Made by a program: the position numbers and the translations under genes. Shown here in pieces: positions 18,829 through 31,081 of a stretch of 64,000 nt of DNA (its first letter is position 1; every line of letters begins with the position of its first letter). A model generated the notes under the pieces. That model was not told where the DNA came from, did no database searches, and saw only the letters and a list, made by a program, of their open reading frames with translations. The stretch comes from Xiphydria camelus (Eukaryota > Arthropoda > Insecta > Hymenoptera > Xiphydriidae). Location of the stretch: the NCBI GenBank assembly GCA_963678675.1, contig OY783196.1:13510138-13574137 (forward strand). Direction: 5' to 3'.

Positions 18829-21572
18829 ATGACTGGGACGATCTGCAGTATTGCTACTTGTAATAGTAATCATGAAAAGGCAAAGAAAGATGGAGAAATT
18901 GTTAGGTTTTTTACATTTCCGAAAAATCCCATATTAAGAAAACAATGGGTTCAACTTTGCTGTAGGAAAGACACCTTTAATCCGGCTAACAAAAGGATTT
19001 GCAGCAAACATTTCGATTCAGACCAGTTTGAGGATCTCATACATGCAAAATTAACTAAAACCTTACCTATAGGAAACTAAGACACTGGTAAGTCCTTAAA
19101 TATAATTTGAATTACAATACACACATAATCAAATTTTATTTTTAATTTTAGCTGTACCTACACTATTTTTGCCAAACAAAATGGACAAAAATCCCTCTGA
19201 AAGAAGTAAAAGAATGGAAATCAAAGAAAGAAAGAAAGTTGTTTCCCAACTTTTGTTGTCCAAGGAAAATATTGCAGAAGTTCCTGCCCCTTCTTTTGAT
19301 ATTAATGATGATGATTCGCAATCCACAAGCAAACAGTCACGCTTTGATGTTCTTTTGCAAAAGTACACTCAGTTACAAAAGGAAAATGAGGATCTTAAAA
19401 ACGAAAACACAAAAAGCATGAGTGAAATAGAAGCTCTACGAGAAAAAATAAAACATCTTCAAGAAGGAGCGGGCATTGTAGACAATAAATGCTTAGAGGC
19501 TAGAGTTAAGGAAATCCTGTCAGAGTTTTTAACACCCAACCAGCTAGATATTATATTAAAAAAGAAAAGTAAGGCAAGATGGACTGCAGATGAAATTTCT
19601 AAGGCTTTCACCCTGAGATACTTCAGTAAACGTGGTTATATTTACACGAGGCAAACATTAAAATACCCATTACCAGGGATTTCAACTTTACAAAGTTGGG
19701 CTTCAAATGTGGATTTACAACATGGAGTCTTAAAAGACATCTTAAAGGTGATGCAAACCTGTGGCAGTGAAAAAACAGAACTTCAGAGATTGACAGTCCT
19801 ATCATACGATGAGGTGAAAGTGTCATCATTGATAGAATATGATCAAAAATGGGATGAGATAGTTGGGCCATATAAATACATGCAAGTTATAATGGCAAGA
19901 GGTCTGTTTAATCAATGGAAGCAACCAGTGTTTATTGGATTTGATACAAAAATGACAAAATCTCTACTAGAACAAATCATTGCAGATCTGAATGAAATTA
20001 AATATGAGGTTGTTGCCTGCGTCTCAGATTATGGAGGAGGAAACTTGGGACTCTGGACAGAACTAAATGTAAACATAGAACAAACTTATTTCTTCTATCC
20101 AGTAACAAAAAACAAAATATATGTTTTTGCGGATATCCCTCACATATTAAAATTAATAAGAAACTGGTTCTTAGATCATGGATTTATTTTAAAAGATGGG
20201 AAAAGGATTACCAAGACACCAGTAAAATGTTTAATAGAACAAACAAGTACAGAAATTAGTTCATACCATAACTAACTCCATAATTAGTTCATACCATAAA
20301 CTCAAGCCGATTCACATATTTTGTGAAAGATCACAAAGGCAGAATGTAGCTTTGGCAGCACAGCTTATGTCAAATACCACCGCCACTGCATTAACAAGAT
20401 ATTTACCAGGGGAAGACAAAGAACTTGCCAGAAATGTAGATTTTTTTGGGCTTATTAATACATGGTTTGATGTTTTGAACTCCTATTCTCCTAGTGCATC
20501 AGTACAAACTAAAAGACCTTATGGAACAAATTTTGAAGACCAGAATCAAATTTTAGAAACTGCTATAGAAACTTTTAGAAGTATGAGGGTTATTTCTAAA
20601 AATTCCCTGCAAATCTTTCAAAAAGGAGCTATTATTTCTACCACTTCAGTACAACATCTATACAAGAATTTAAAAGAAAGATATGGAACTTCCTATATTC
20701 TTACTCATCGACTAAACCAAGATTGTCTCGAGAACTTGTTTTGTCAGGTTAAAAAATTAAATTTTTCCAACAATATTTGTTTACCAAGTCAATGTTCTTA
20801 TGTTGTTTAATTTATTTCAGATAAGAACAAGAGGGAGCTTGCACGACCATCCTGCACCTCTAAATGCAATATAGAGGATACGAATGATTATACTTGGAAA
20901 AAATCCTGGTATGTGGTACAAAAAAATACTAATGTGCAGGGGGACCAAGATGAGGAGTTTGTGCTATGCAGTGCTTTAAATCAGGCGGGTATTAAAGCTA
21001 GCATAACAATCCACGAATCCTCTAAATTCGAAGAAAGCGATATTGAGAAATTTAGCGATGCTTCCCCTGCTCGTTCCTCTACTTCATCTTCTGTATCATC
21101 ATCTACAAATAATATGTGTGAAAAAGATGGTTTAGCTTATATTGCAGGATTCTTAGCACGAAAGTATCACAATGAGTTCCCTGAACTCGGTTGCTACACA
21201 TATGAAAATGAGGCAAGAAATATGCATTCATATGCGATGCCATCTTGGGTGCAAAGTCTTTCTTTTGGAAGCCTTACTGAACCTTCACTTTCATGGAAGG
21301 AAAATGTAGAACAAATGAATAAATGGTTTAGGAAATTACATGGTAGCAACTTTAAATTTAAAACAAATATTGTTGAGCGAACCAGCCAATTTATATTTAA
21401 AAAAGTATCTAACATTCCATACAAATTAGTATACTCATTTGTTAAACAACGTGTGTTCATAGGAATTAAATACATTATTACAAAAAAAGAAGAATCTACA
21501 ATAAAACGAAAGCATGACGACCCAGGGACTGATCAAAGTCGAAAAGGGGCAAAAAACTTTAAAAAATTGTAA
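18829..21572 (+). pseudogene. P-element / THAP9-like transposase, broken
   Basis: Exon 1 (from ATG 18829) is a THAP zinc finger: CSIATCNSNHEKAKKDG, FFTFPKNP, KRICSKHF. A TAA at 19078-19080 interrupts it just before a GTAAGT donor; exon 2 resumes after TTTTAG near 19151 with AVPTLFLPNK in register. Then come a coiled coil (about 19330-19470), a DDE region with LSYDEVKVSS and VSDYGGGN, and DCLENLFCQ near 20730. The latter joins after an intron (20750-20820) to IRTRGSLHDHPAP. A 28-bp tandem duplication near 20254-20309 shifts the frame, and a TAG near 20873 and another shift follow. Confidence 0.9.
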
Positions 21573-21825
21573 CGTAATATACCTGATATGTAAATTTTAT
21601 TGTAATTATAGTAAATTTTTTGTTAATGCCTTACGTGTAATGTGACAATATTATGTTCTTTCTAAAAAAAAAAAACACTGAAAACTGCAATTCGTTTTTG
21701 TCATTTCCTTTCCCTTAACGTATCTACATTTTAATATAAAACTTTTCAAAAACAATAATTTTAGTTCTTATGTACAAATGAAAAAAAAACTTCTTTTTGA
21801 TAAAAACCCCTACTTCTATGTAACC

Positions 21826-22006
21826 TATTTTTTAGATGTTATTTTTGAACGTACTAATTAATGATTAATCAATCCTCATGCTTTCATTAACGAGGGTAAA
21901 CGCCACCGTAGTTAATGAGGGCATGAGAATTAATTGTTCATTGGCTAGTATGTTTAAAAATGAGATTTTAGAAAGTTATCAGCGACGGACTCTGTATCGC
22001 AGGGTG
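21826..22006. mobile_element. FB-B fold-back MITE, degraded left end, inside the P element
   Basis: The body (GATGTTATTTTTGAACGTAC ... AATGAGGGCATGAG) and right end (CAGCGACGGACTCTG, GGGTG, TA) match FB-B copies. The left terminal 35 bp are unrecognisable. It is older than the copies at 9899-11183 by divergence. Confidence 0.75.
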
Positions 22007-22074
22007 TATAGGTATGGTGCCCCAGCATACTTGTTTCGTTATCACTTGCCGAGTTCTGATTGGTCAGCAGTTAC

Positions 22075-22104
22075 CAGACAACCGTCTTATATCTAGCAAC
22101 CGTG
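22075..22104 (-). repeat. Right terminal inverted repeat of the P element
   Basis: Ends ATCTAGCAACCGTG, reverse complement of the left end with two mismatches. Confidence 0.9.
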
Positions 22105-22113
22105 GGGTATGTT

Positions 22114-22712
22114 GACATCTGTGTATATGTTGAACAGGCTATCTCCACTCGTTTGCATGCTTAAACAGTAATGTTCGAACCGGCACACCGTTTTACTTGC
22201 CAAACCACATAACACCAAATTTCCAGAGTTTAAAACCGCCTGACCTTCTACTATATTTCGAGACTCTGGTGTGCCTTTTGCAAATGTGAGAACTGCGCAG
22301 TCCAAGCCTTGAGATTTTCCTCAACGTGTGTGGTGAAGACCTTGAGGCCGCCAGTGGATTGTACAGTCCACAAAATCCTGTTCGAAAAACGACCGGGAAT
22401 AACTGCGCAGACCTGACTGAACAGGCCAAACTCGGCGTGTGCGGTAGAACCTCCAGTACTGGCGCTTTTAACTCCAACTTTTGCCACTAGAGCGAATATA
22501 TTTTCTTATGGCGTGATTTTAGCGCGTAGTTTTGAATACTTTCTTATTACGTATCACACGATACACATATAAATATAAATACATTTCTATTGGTGTCTTT
22601 CTAATGCGTAGGTAACCTCCAAAACTGCTATCTAAAACTAGTTTGTTTTTTCACCGCCAGAGGTCATGTCGCCATTCGACAGATTCCGAGTTACGAACTG
22701 ACGTGTACCTCA
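22114..22712. other. Flanking sequence between the P element and H2; possible gene fragment on minus strand
   Basis: Less AT-rich than surroundings. A minus-strand frame from 22487 to 22251 reads MAKVGVKSASTGGSTAHAEF and continues GLFSQVCAVIPGRFSNRIL. I recognise no family, and a second minus frame overlaps it, so coding status is unresolved. The last 70 bp before 22713 are the insertion site of H2. Confidence 0.25.
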
Positions 22713-22917
22713 TGCTGGATTCAGACTGGGTCCGATGTCCGTCGTACGACGGTCCGCGACCAATCAGAAAATAGAATTTCTTTATCGTGTTGTCGGAGGG
22801 CCGGGTATACGACGTCGGACGAAAAGTTGGTGAAGATTCAAGTTTCGTCGTACGACGAGACGAATCGGTAGGTTCATTTGGACAATTCATTTGGAAGTGT
22901 TTAGAAATACTCTCAAA

Positions 22918-25462
22918 ATGGAGGACAGTTACCTGTTTGAGGTATGTAAATAAAACTAAATATTAATTACATACTAAATGTGAATAATACCTATATCAGT
23001 TACTAATATGAATGTAATTCTTAGATTAATTAAATACTTTAGTTTGGGAATGAAACATTCGTTTTTCATTTTGTAGGTTATAAGCTTGCTTTAAGTTACT
23101 GTTTCGTGAAATATAACTGGTAATCTTATTACTGTAATAAATATTAAAATTGTCATAGCTTATATAATATATATTACTGTTTTTGATAATTCTTTATTTT
23201 CATTTCAGCTAAGGTGTGAATTTTGTAATGAAATTCAAGGATCAGAGCACTACTGTTCTGTAACATTACAAAACTCCAAAAAGGAAAATCAAGATTGTAA
23301 AACAATCAATGAGGATACTCAAGGATGTCAGCAAATCGACGACATTGAAAGCTTTATTTATACTGTCGCCGAAAATCGTGTTCTATAGGATAGTTCATTA
23401 TCGTATGCAAAACGAAGCGCAGCTAGTGTAAAACTCGCATGGCAGAAAATAGATACAATATTCAGTGTAAGTTACTGGCAATACATGTTAGTTTTTTAAT
23501 TGTTGTATTTGAATAATGCATACTTAAAGTTGTATGGTCAATTCTAAATGTTATGAGATCTTGTACCTGGAACATCTCAAACGAAGTGGAAAAACTTAAG
23601 GGATACATATGTCCGTAAATATACTGAGCAAACGAAGTATATGAAGAGTGGGAGTGGCGCGTTTGCTAAACCAAAGGAAGAAACATGGCCATATTACCAA
23701 ATGATGGAATTTTTGCGACCCGTAGTAGGGTTCAAACGGTAAGGAGCATGTTACTTTAATTGTAAAATGTGACATATCTGAACTTGTTAGGATAACATTT
23801 GTGAACTCGCGCTGAAAGACGTTAATTGGAACAAATTCCATGCGCTACTGTATTGGTTATTTCATTTATAATATAAAAAGGACAAATTTTGTCATATATG
23901 TTATCATTATAAAAATCTTTAATCTTTATAGAACTTATAGTAACATCGAAGTGCCATCAGGCAAGATTCCTATAAGCAGTACATCTTTTAAAAAGCCATT
24001 GCTTTCGCAAACCTATTCTCCTACAATGGAGAGAGAGAGATCAAAGAGATAATATAATTACAGAGGTATGTACAGTACGGGCGAAAATGAAATAGTATCC
24101 TCAGTATACATATAGTCGATGATTCTTTTATAGACATGTATGTATAGGTATAGAACTTATAATAAGTACTATTACAGAGTCTCACACACATCAGGAACAG
24201 TATCCTTTGACGCCGAGTCCTACTACGTCAGTAAATACTACTAGAAGTAGTCATACTGATTCGTCAGAAAAATCTACAGGTATAAATACCGCATGTCCTA
24301 TGACCAACCGCGCAGGTGAGCTGCGACCTGAATTCTTGACTTCGGCAGTATTTATGTGGTACAGTTAGAGTGGGCTTCAGACGAGAGCGCTGCATAAGAA
24401 CGAAAAGTGTCGACTGCTCTTCTAATAGCTGTCAATTCGGGAGATCGAAACGTTTCGTGTAACCTCAAAATCGTAAAGTTTTGAATTAGTAGTGAATAAT
24501 TTGTAGAAGTGATGAGAAATAATCATAAATAATCTTCCGAATTGACACCTTAGGTATCGCTCACGCCACTTCGTAAAACTACTTCCTAGACACGCGCGGT
24601 GCTAGCGCGGAAATAATTTCTGAAACAAATAGGCATGAGGCGTGTAATTCGGTTGGACATCGAAAAAACCCGAATGATTGTTAACTCTCACTTCTGAACA
24701 TTACTTACCATTTATTCAAAGATTCATGATTTCGAGCTTAGACTTCGATCTCCCGAATTGATATCCATCGGGAGATCAGACGTTTCACACTTTTCGTAAG
24801 AACGCAGCGTAAGAGCGAAAAGCGTCGTCTGATTTCCCGATGGCTGTCAATTCGGAAGATTATTTATGATTATTTCTCATCACTTCTACAAATTATTCAC
24901 TACTAATTCAAAACTTTACGATTTTGAGGTTACACGAAACGCTTCGATCTCCCGAATTGACAGCTATTAGAAGAGCAGTCGACACTTTTCGTTCTTATGC
25001 AGCGCACTCGTCTGAAACCCACTCTAATTGTACCATAAATACTGCCGAAGTCAAGAATTCAGGTCGCAGCTCACCTGCGCGGTTGGCCATAGGACATGCG
25101 GTATACTAACCTGTGAACAACTACCATGCCTTTCTCCCAGACGTGACCCTTCTTTAATTAACCTCTCCGTTTCCATGTATAACTACTGTCCTAATTTTCT
25201 TTCTAATTAATATTTTTTTCTAGGTAAACGGCCACGCACGTCAAAAAGTAATGAAACTTCTACGGTACTGGAAAATAATTTACTACGCCAACTTCAAACG
25301 ACTGATGTAGCTATCAGTTCTATATCCAACACTGATTTAATGGATCCAGTTGTGGCATTTACCAATTACTTAGGATCTCGCATGAAGAAGATGACAAAAG
25401 AAAAATTCGACATTTTCCACAGGAAAGTCCTACTGGAGTTATTGAAAATAGAAGATGAATGA
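22918..25462 (+). pseudogene. MADF/BESS-type DNA-binding partner protein of Harbinger H1
   Basis: Harbinger elements carry a second gene that helps the transposase bind DNA. Exon 1 (22918-22941) encodes MEDSYLFE. Exon 2 (23209-23466) holds the first MADF half (IESFIYTVAENRVL, SVKLAWQKIDTIFS) with a TAG at 23386-23388 where a conserved tryptophan is expected. Exon 3 (to 23739) has KWKNLRDTYVRKYTEQ and ETWPYYQMMEFLRPVV. Further exons lie near 23930 and 24178-24280. The last (25225-25462) ends in KEKFDIFHRKVLLELLKIED, like a BESS-type tail. The single nonsense codon and possible small defects make it a pseudogene. Confidence 0.75.
24289..25101. mobile_element. 813-bp TA-flanked fold-back element inside the MADF gene intron
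   Basis: Arms of about 260 bp (24289-24548 and about 24845-25101) are reverse complements; the loop is about 300 bp and contains further inverted fragments. Ends CCGCATGTCCTATG and CATAGGACATGCGG are flanked by TA. The first ten bases differ from FB-A ends at one position, which suggests a related IS630/Tc1/mariner source. Confidence 0.88.
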
Positions 25463-25866
25463 TGATAAAAGTAATGTAAGAAGTAATGATAGATATAAGT
25501 AATATAAGTTTATTTTTCAGTTTTATAGAAATATGATTTTTATTGCCTTATGTACAAGAAACATAATTCTTCTTAAACATATTTGATAATGAATTTGATT
25601 AATGGTTTAATTAAATGAATAAAGAACTGCAAGACTGATCACACGTACGTCATTTTTATTGTTTTACAATTTCAAAGCACAACTGTTTACATCTGTACTC
25701 TATACATATTTTAATTTGAAATTGATTATACATAATGTACCAATTTTCTTCTATTGAAAAATTCGTAATGTTTTTCTTACAAAAAAAAATTCTCTAGTGG
25801 AGAAGAATTAATTGCTTAAAGCAACTAATGGATGATTAATGATGAACAAATTAATACGCATTACAA

Positions 25867-27414
25867 TTATGCTGTATGATTGTTTTGCCAATGTGTAGCG
25901 CTCTCATTTTGAAAATATAATGCAAACGCATCTCGAACATGTGATGCATATCGAGAATGGGTATTTCCTCCTGCCATTCTCATATTATGAATACCTGCAG
26001 CTGATTCTTCACATGTCTCCATTTGCCTTGCACTATATTTCCATCTCTGTTAACATAATCTCCATATCCTGCTGGACTATATCCGGTTTTATGTATTAAA
26101 AAATTATGGAGACATACTGAAGCTTTCACAATTGAAATTGTAGTTTCAAGTGAGGTGTTCATAGGTCTTCGAAAAATTCTCCATCGTGCAGTCATAATAC
26201 CAAAAGTATTTTCAATAACGCCTCTCGCTCTACTGAGCCGATAATTAAATATTTGTTTACTTTGAGTTAACCGGTTACCTGGATATGGACGCAATGTAAA
26301 TTCATTTAGTTGGAATGCGGAATCTGCTACGAGAACATACGGTAATGATTCTGTCATGTCAGGAAGAAGTGGAGACGGATTTGGTAGATTCATATCATTA
26401 TTGACAAAACGTTCTCCCATAATGGAATTCCGGAACGTACCACCATCACTATGTCGACCTTGTGCGCCTATATCAACTATAAGGAAACGATAAGAAGCGG
26501 ATGCCACTGCCATCAGAACAATACTGTGCTGGCCTTTATAATTGTAATATGTGGATCCTGAACGTTGTGGGGCCTGTAAATATTTTAACATTGATAAAGA
26601 TTTTGATCTTACATACATAATAAAAGTGGAAAACAGATTAATTTACCATGTATAACTTAACGTATTAGAAATTATTTCTTTATTAGAATATTACCTGTAC
26701 AACAACATGCTTTCCATCTATTGCCCCTAAACAATGGGGAAAATTCCATCTCTTTGCAAACTCTTCAGCTATCTCTAACCACCCTCGTACAGTTGGTTGG
26801 TATAACACTATTGGGTTTAATATAATCCAAATAGCTTCACAGGTTTCACGGACGATATTTGTTACTGTGCTTCTGCCTATTCTATAAGACATTGCCATGG
26901 ATGACATGAGGTCTCCGGAAGCTAAATATCTGCAAAAAATTGAAATATATAATATTTCTTCTAATATACTTCTATTGCATACTCCAATGATGGCAATTAA
27001 TACAAATGGTTGTAAGTAATAATAATTATAACTATGATTATACTGCATCAAGTTTTATATATTAATTCACATCTTACCTGAGTGTCAAGCTTAACCTCAA
27101 ATGAGGTGGAAGTGGTTTTCTACAGTTATCTGTTTTGTAAGTAATGGTGACACCAATTCTAATAATTCGTGGAATGTCTCTGATGACATACGCATATAGT
27201 TAAAATACCAATCTTCATCATACAGAGACATTTCAATTACAAGATTCGTCCCTGCTCCTTGCTCATGTCGTCTGTTAATTGTGGGACGAACCCAAAAACG
27301 CCTCTTTCGATTTCTTTTTTGAATTCGTTTGTAACGACAATGGTTTAGCATAATAGTTAATAAAATTCGCCTTCTGATTAAAAGTAACCTTCTCATATCC
27401 ATTTTCAAAAACAA
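25867..27414 (-). pseudogene. Harbinger H1 transposase (DDE_Tnp_4 type), two frameshifts
   Basis: Exon 1 (27414 to about 27079) carries a basic N-terminus and WYFNYMRMSSETFHELLELV; a frameshift near 27135 precedes its LSLTLR end. Exon 2 (26935-26696) has YLASGDLMSSMAMSY and the first catalytic aspartate in LGAIDGKHVVVQ. Exon 3 (from about 26572) has the second aspartate in VLVADSAFQL and the glutamate in GVIENTFGIM, with NYRLSRAR before it. A second frameshift near 25990 precedes the C-terminus (THSRYASHVRDAFALYF), which ends at 25867. Closely related to the H5 transposase at 62025. Confidence 0.88.
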
Positions 27415-27594
27415 ATATGACAGCTAAATCTTCGTGTATAAAACTTTCATAGACGCTTTGATGCTATCTTAATATTATAAATATACTTCATCGCCACCTA
27501 TAATTTCGTAGCCGTACTAGAGTTTAGTGTGAACAGCATTTCGTACAGCGTCGTGTGATGACCTCGGATAGAGGACGTCGTACGTCGGACCCAG

Positions 27595-28204
27595 GACCCA
27601 ATTTTCGAGTTCGCTCGACAATTCACGCATGAGAGAATTGTCGTAGGATAAATGTCGCACGAAACCTAGAAATGGTATTTTCGAGTTCGTGCGACACGAG
27701 ATTCGAAGGGAGTGTCGCATGAAACTTCTCGGCAGTGTTGCCGTTGCCGCGAAGCGACCTGTTAACCAATAAGCGAAAGTTTCTACGGGAAAGCAGTGAC
27801 ACAGAAATGTGCGCAAATTTAAATTCAAGAATAAGATGTACACGTCTTATGGATGCCTCAGTGATATTCAAAACTGACAAGGATTGATAGTATTAAAATC
27901 GTATTAATGTAAGTAATGAATCAATATATGTATTAAATTTTATATTGAGTAATAATTACTTACTGGAATTAAAGCAACTTAGTTTCGCTCGAAAAGTACA
28001 GCTACAATTCTTTTTCGAGAATCAAGAATGATTTGATGTATAATGATTTGTTTGACAATTAAAAAGTCATTAGTCATCGGGAAAACCGAGACTACATGGG
28101 GAAAACCGAGACCGTCGGGAAGACACTCGTTTTATTGCTTTCACTCATTTTCAAATCGTTCTTCGTTCTGTGCGTTTCGATCGTTATTTCGGAAAAGATT
28201 TGAA
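27595..28204. other. H2 left terminal-repeat interior and promoter region
   Basis: The first 100 bp (TTTTCGAGTTCGCTCGACAA onward) match the right terminal repeat of H2 in inverted orientation, with internal hairpins around GTTCGTGCGACAC. The rest is AT-rich and leads to the start codon of the zeste-like gene. No other gene is visible. Confidence 0.55.
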
Positions 28205-30226
28205 ATGGAAAACGGCTGTGTCAAGAATTACATGAGCGCTCAACAGAAGGCTTTGCTAATAGATATATTGAAGGATAAACAAGATCTACAGACAGGAAAA
28301 TTTTCCCAAATTTTTACCAAAAAAATGGCACAAGAGGAGTGGAAAAAAATAGCCGAAGAACTGCATAAGTTGCCCGGTGCAGTGAAAGGATGGTCTCAGT
28401 GGCGAAAGGTAACGTAAAAACTCCGTTTTGCAAAATCATATTTAAATTAAAATACTCCTTCAGTTAGTTGAGTTCTTAAAAATCATTAATGTAATTCAAG
28501 AAATATTTTAATGCAATTAAACTATTTCGAAGTATTAACTCTTTATAATTATGACAATAACTGATTTGAGGTCAATGAATTATTCTTCAAATCCAATATC
28601 CATGTGTTTTTTATTAAGAGGATTTTTTTGAAGGTTTATATGCTGATTGACACATGTAAGTTTTTAAATAATAAGTGTCCAACATACCATTGATTAAATT
28701 TGATAAAAAAACCAAATTTATTTATATATACCTATATATATACTTCAAAAAGTTATATTTATATTGTAGCTTTTCTGAAGAGGGCTGAAAATTTAGCCGA
28801 AAGCTAATAAAATTGGCTGCTGATAACGAATAAATTGTTCCTGTTTCTTCTCTGAAGTTTTAAGAAGGGTCGTTGGCTCCGAGTGATCAAAGCAGAATTT
28901 CTTATAAAGAATACTTTAAAGTAAATTATATTAACTCGAGTTTTTTCGGTGAATGTAGTACAACTTGATACCAATTAATATTCTTTTTTAAAAATCCTAC
29001 TGTGGTCCAAATGTTTAATGTAAATAAAGAAATCCGATTGGAGAAAGTCAACTCCTTTGATCGAAAGTACACAATACAAAATACTAATGTGATTGATGTG
29101 AAATTTTAAGACTTTCCAGGACATGAAATCGCAGGCGAAATCGAAGAATAGCCGAATCAACCAATACCAACAAGGCACGGATGGAGGACCATCCACCCTG
29201 GAAACATTAACGCCGCAGGATGAAGCCATCCTGGATATAGTCGGGACGACAGCCATCGAAGGACATCCAAACATTCCTTAAATGAAGATTCTTTTCGTAA
29301 GCCCATTTTTTTAATCTAATTAAAAGAACAGAGAATAATGCAGGAGAAGTTAGAGAGAAGTTGTCAGAGATATTTCTCTGAATTTCTCTGACAATTTTTT
29401 TCTAACTTTCTCCGACTTTTACTGAAAATCTTTCAATTTCTCTGAAAATGTTGTCAGAGAAGTTGAGAGAAATTTTTCAGTAAAATTCAGAGAAAAATTT
29501 TCACCAGGGTGAGAGGAAAAACGTATCCTATTACATTTAAATGAATCCCATTCACTAAGAGAAATATTATAGGACATGCCTGCTTCAAATGCGGACGAAA
29601 ACATTGATGACGGGATCATGGAATCAGACTCCATTCAATTTTTGGAAAATGACATCGATTATGTGTGCGAGTACCTGGAAGTCGGAGACAAACCACCTGT
29701 AGCTAGCAAGTCATCATGGTATTTTTCTCTTATATACTATCATATATGAATTATGAATCATACAGTTCATGACACTATTTCCTGCAGTTTAGACAAGCAG
29801 GCGTCAATATCAGCGAAGCGAAAACGAGCGGAGGATTCGACGACACCTGTTTCCTCAAAGAAGCGCATCAGAAAGAATATGACTTCAGCAGCAAGACTGG
29901 AGCGAGGGTTGACCATCACGAATGCAATCGCCTCGGCAACGGAGACTTATTACGAAGAAAAACTAAAATTATCGCAAGAAGAGCTGCGGTTAAAAGAGCG
30001 AGAGCTGCAGTTAAGAGAGCGAGAAGTTGCCGCGAAAGAGAGCAGCGTCAAAACAAAAGAAAAAACAGCTGAAGCGGTCCAAGAACTGACATCTGTCCTC
30101 CCAAGAGATTCGCGGGATACTGGAACAGTTAGTGCCTCATTAAAACCGCTACATTTTGTTATTTATAATAAAGTCTCCTTTATAAGTTTGATTTGTGTTT
30201 ATTCGTTGAATCAAGATTCGCGGTAG
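28205..30226 (+). pseudogene. Zeste/Myb-like DNA-binding partner protein of Harbinger H2
   Basis: Exon 1 (28205-28408) encodes MENGCVKNYMSAQQKALLID and continues through EEWKKIAEELHK to GWSQWRK, the Myb/SANT-like fold of zeste-type regulators. Exon 2 (29120 on) reads DMKSQAKSKNSRINQYQQG but ends at a TAA (29279-29281) before its expected donor. Exon 3 (29573-29718) is acidic. Exon 4 (29788-30226) has a basic patch (KKRIRKN) and a long charged coiled coil rich in ELRLKERELQLRERE. The AATAAA signal near 30168 lies before the stop, so the C-terminal tail may be read-through. Apart from exon 2 the gene is open. Confidence 0.72.
29338..29500. repeat. Hairpin-rich insert in an intron of the H2 partner gene
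   Basis: Repeated and inverted GTCAGAGAAGTT / AATTTCTCTGAC motifs form several nested hairpins. The edges are unclear and no target duplication is seen. Confidence 0.5.
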
Positions 30227-30489
30227 CGAATCGCCGCCAAGTACAAACAAAAAATTCGTCGCTACCGAGTATCCTTGTCTGGAACAAACTATGGTTATAT
30301 AACATTCTTTGGATTGTTGACGCAATTCTCAACCGATCTCAATGAAACTTGGCAGCCGACTGCCAAGCCACTAAAAAACGTGTTTAAGAGTTATTTCAGA
30401 TCTATGTCTTAGAAACTGTGAGAATGGAACACAAAAAAACCATAAAATTAGGCCTTTTTTCAAATTTGCCCATTTATGGAGCTTGATAT

Positions 30490-30740
30490 ATCAAACTGAT
30501 TGCCACCAGATTTCAATAAGAAATTGACAATAACATATTCTCGATATATATTTGAGGGATTTTCGATATCTTGATTACTTTGTGCAAAAACATGCATTTA
30601 GTGTAAAATATTGAAACTCAGAGATGACAAAAATGGTAAAATCTCGGAAACTAATCAAGATATCGAAAATCCTTCAAATATATATCGAGAATATATCACT
30701 GTTGCCTTCTCGTTAAAATCTGCTGTCAATCGGTTGGATA
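30490..30740. repeat. Inverted repeat, about 100-bp arms
   Basis: ATTCTCGATATATATTTGAG at 30537 recurs reversed near 30675-30698; similarity continues outward to GATTGCCACCAGATTT versus AAAATCTGCTGTCAATC. Confidence 0.75.
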
Positions 30741-31081
30741 GATTAGACTGTAGAGGTGAGCAAAGATGAGAAATTTAGTTTTCTTACAATCATTTGGCAA
30801 TAATATGTAATTTGTTCGACCACCCTGCTTAATATCTGATTTATAAATCTGTCTAGACATATTTTCGATAAAAAATGTATAAAGTTATAATGTTCTTATT
30901 GATTGACAGTTGCACATTTTTTTATTTTTTTCGCTTTAACTGTGAGATTAATGCACGAACAAAAATGTTTATGAAAAATTATGATTACATTTGTATGAAG
31001 AAAAGATAATCAAAAAACTTTAAGAAAAGATAATAAGAAAATCAGAAGAAAAGATCGTAACAAAAGATAATGTTACAAATG

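Larger units (their letters stand above)
18465..22104 (+). mobile_element. P element, 3640 bp, complete ends
   Basis: Left end CACGGTTGCTAGATATTAAA (18465 on) and right end (22075-22104), whose reverse complement begins CACGGTTGCTAGATATAAGA, match at 28 of 30 positions, like the 31-bp repeats of P elements. GGGTATGTT flanks both sides. The interior encodes a THAP-type P transposase, broken in several places, and carries an FB-B fold-back near the right end. Ends are well preserved, so it could be mobilised in trans. Confidence 0.92.
22726..27594. mobile_element. Harbinger H1, 4.9 kb, inserted in the left terminal repeat of H2
   Basis: Ends CTGGGTCCGA and TCGGACCCAG. Inside are a MADF-domain gene (plus, 22918-25462) and a Harbinger transposase (minus, 25867-27414), pointing at each other. 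On the outside, the left (TGCTGGATTCAGA) and right (GACCCAATTTTCGAGTTCGC) flanks together reproduce the H2 terminal repeat seen uninterrupted at 60290-60340. A few bases (TTGGG) seem lost at the site, and no clean 3-bp duplication was seen. Confidence 0.82.
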
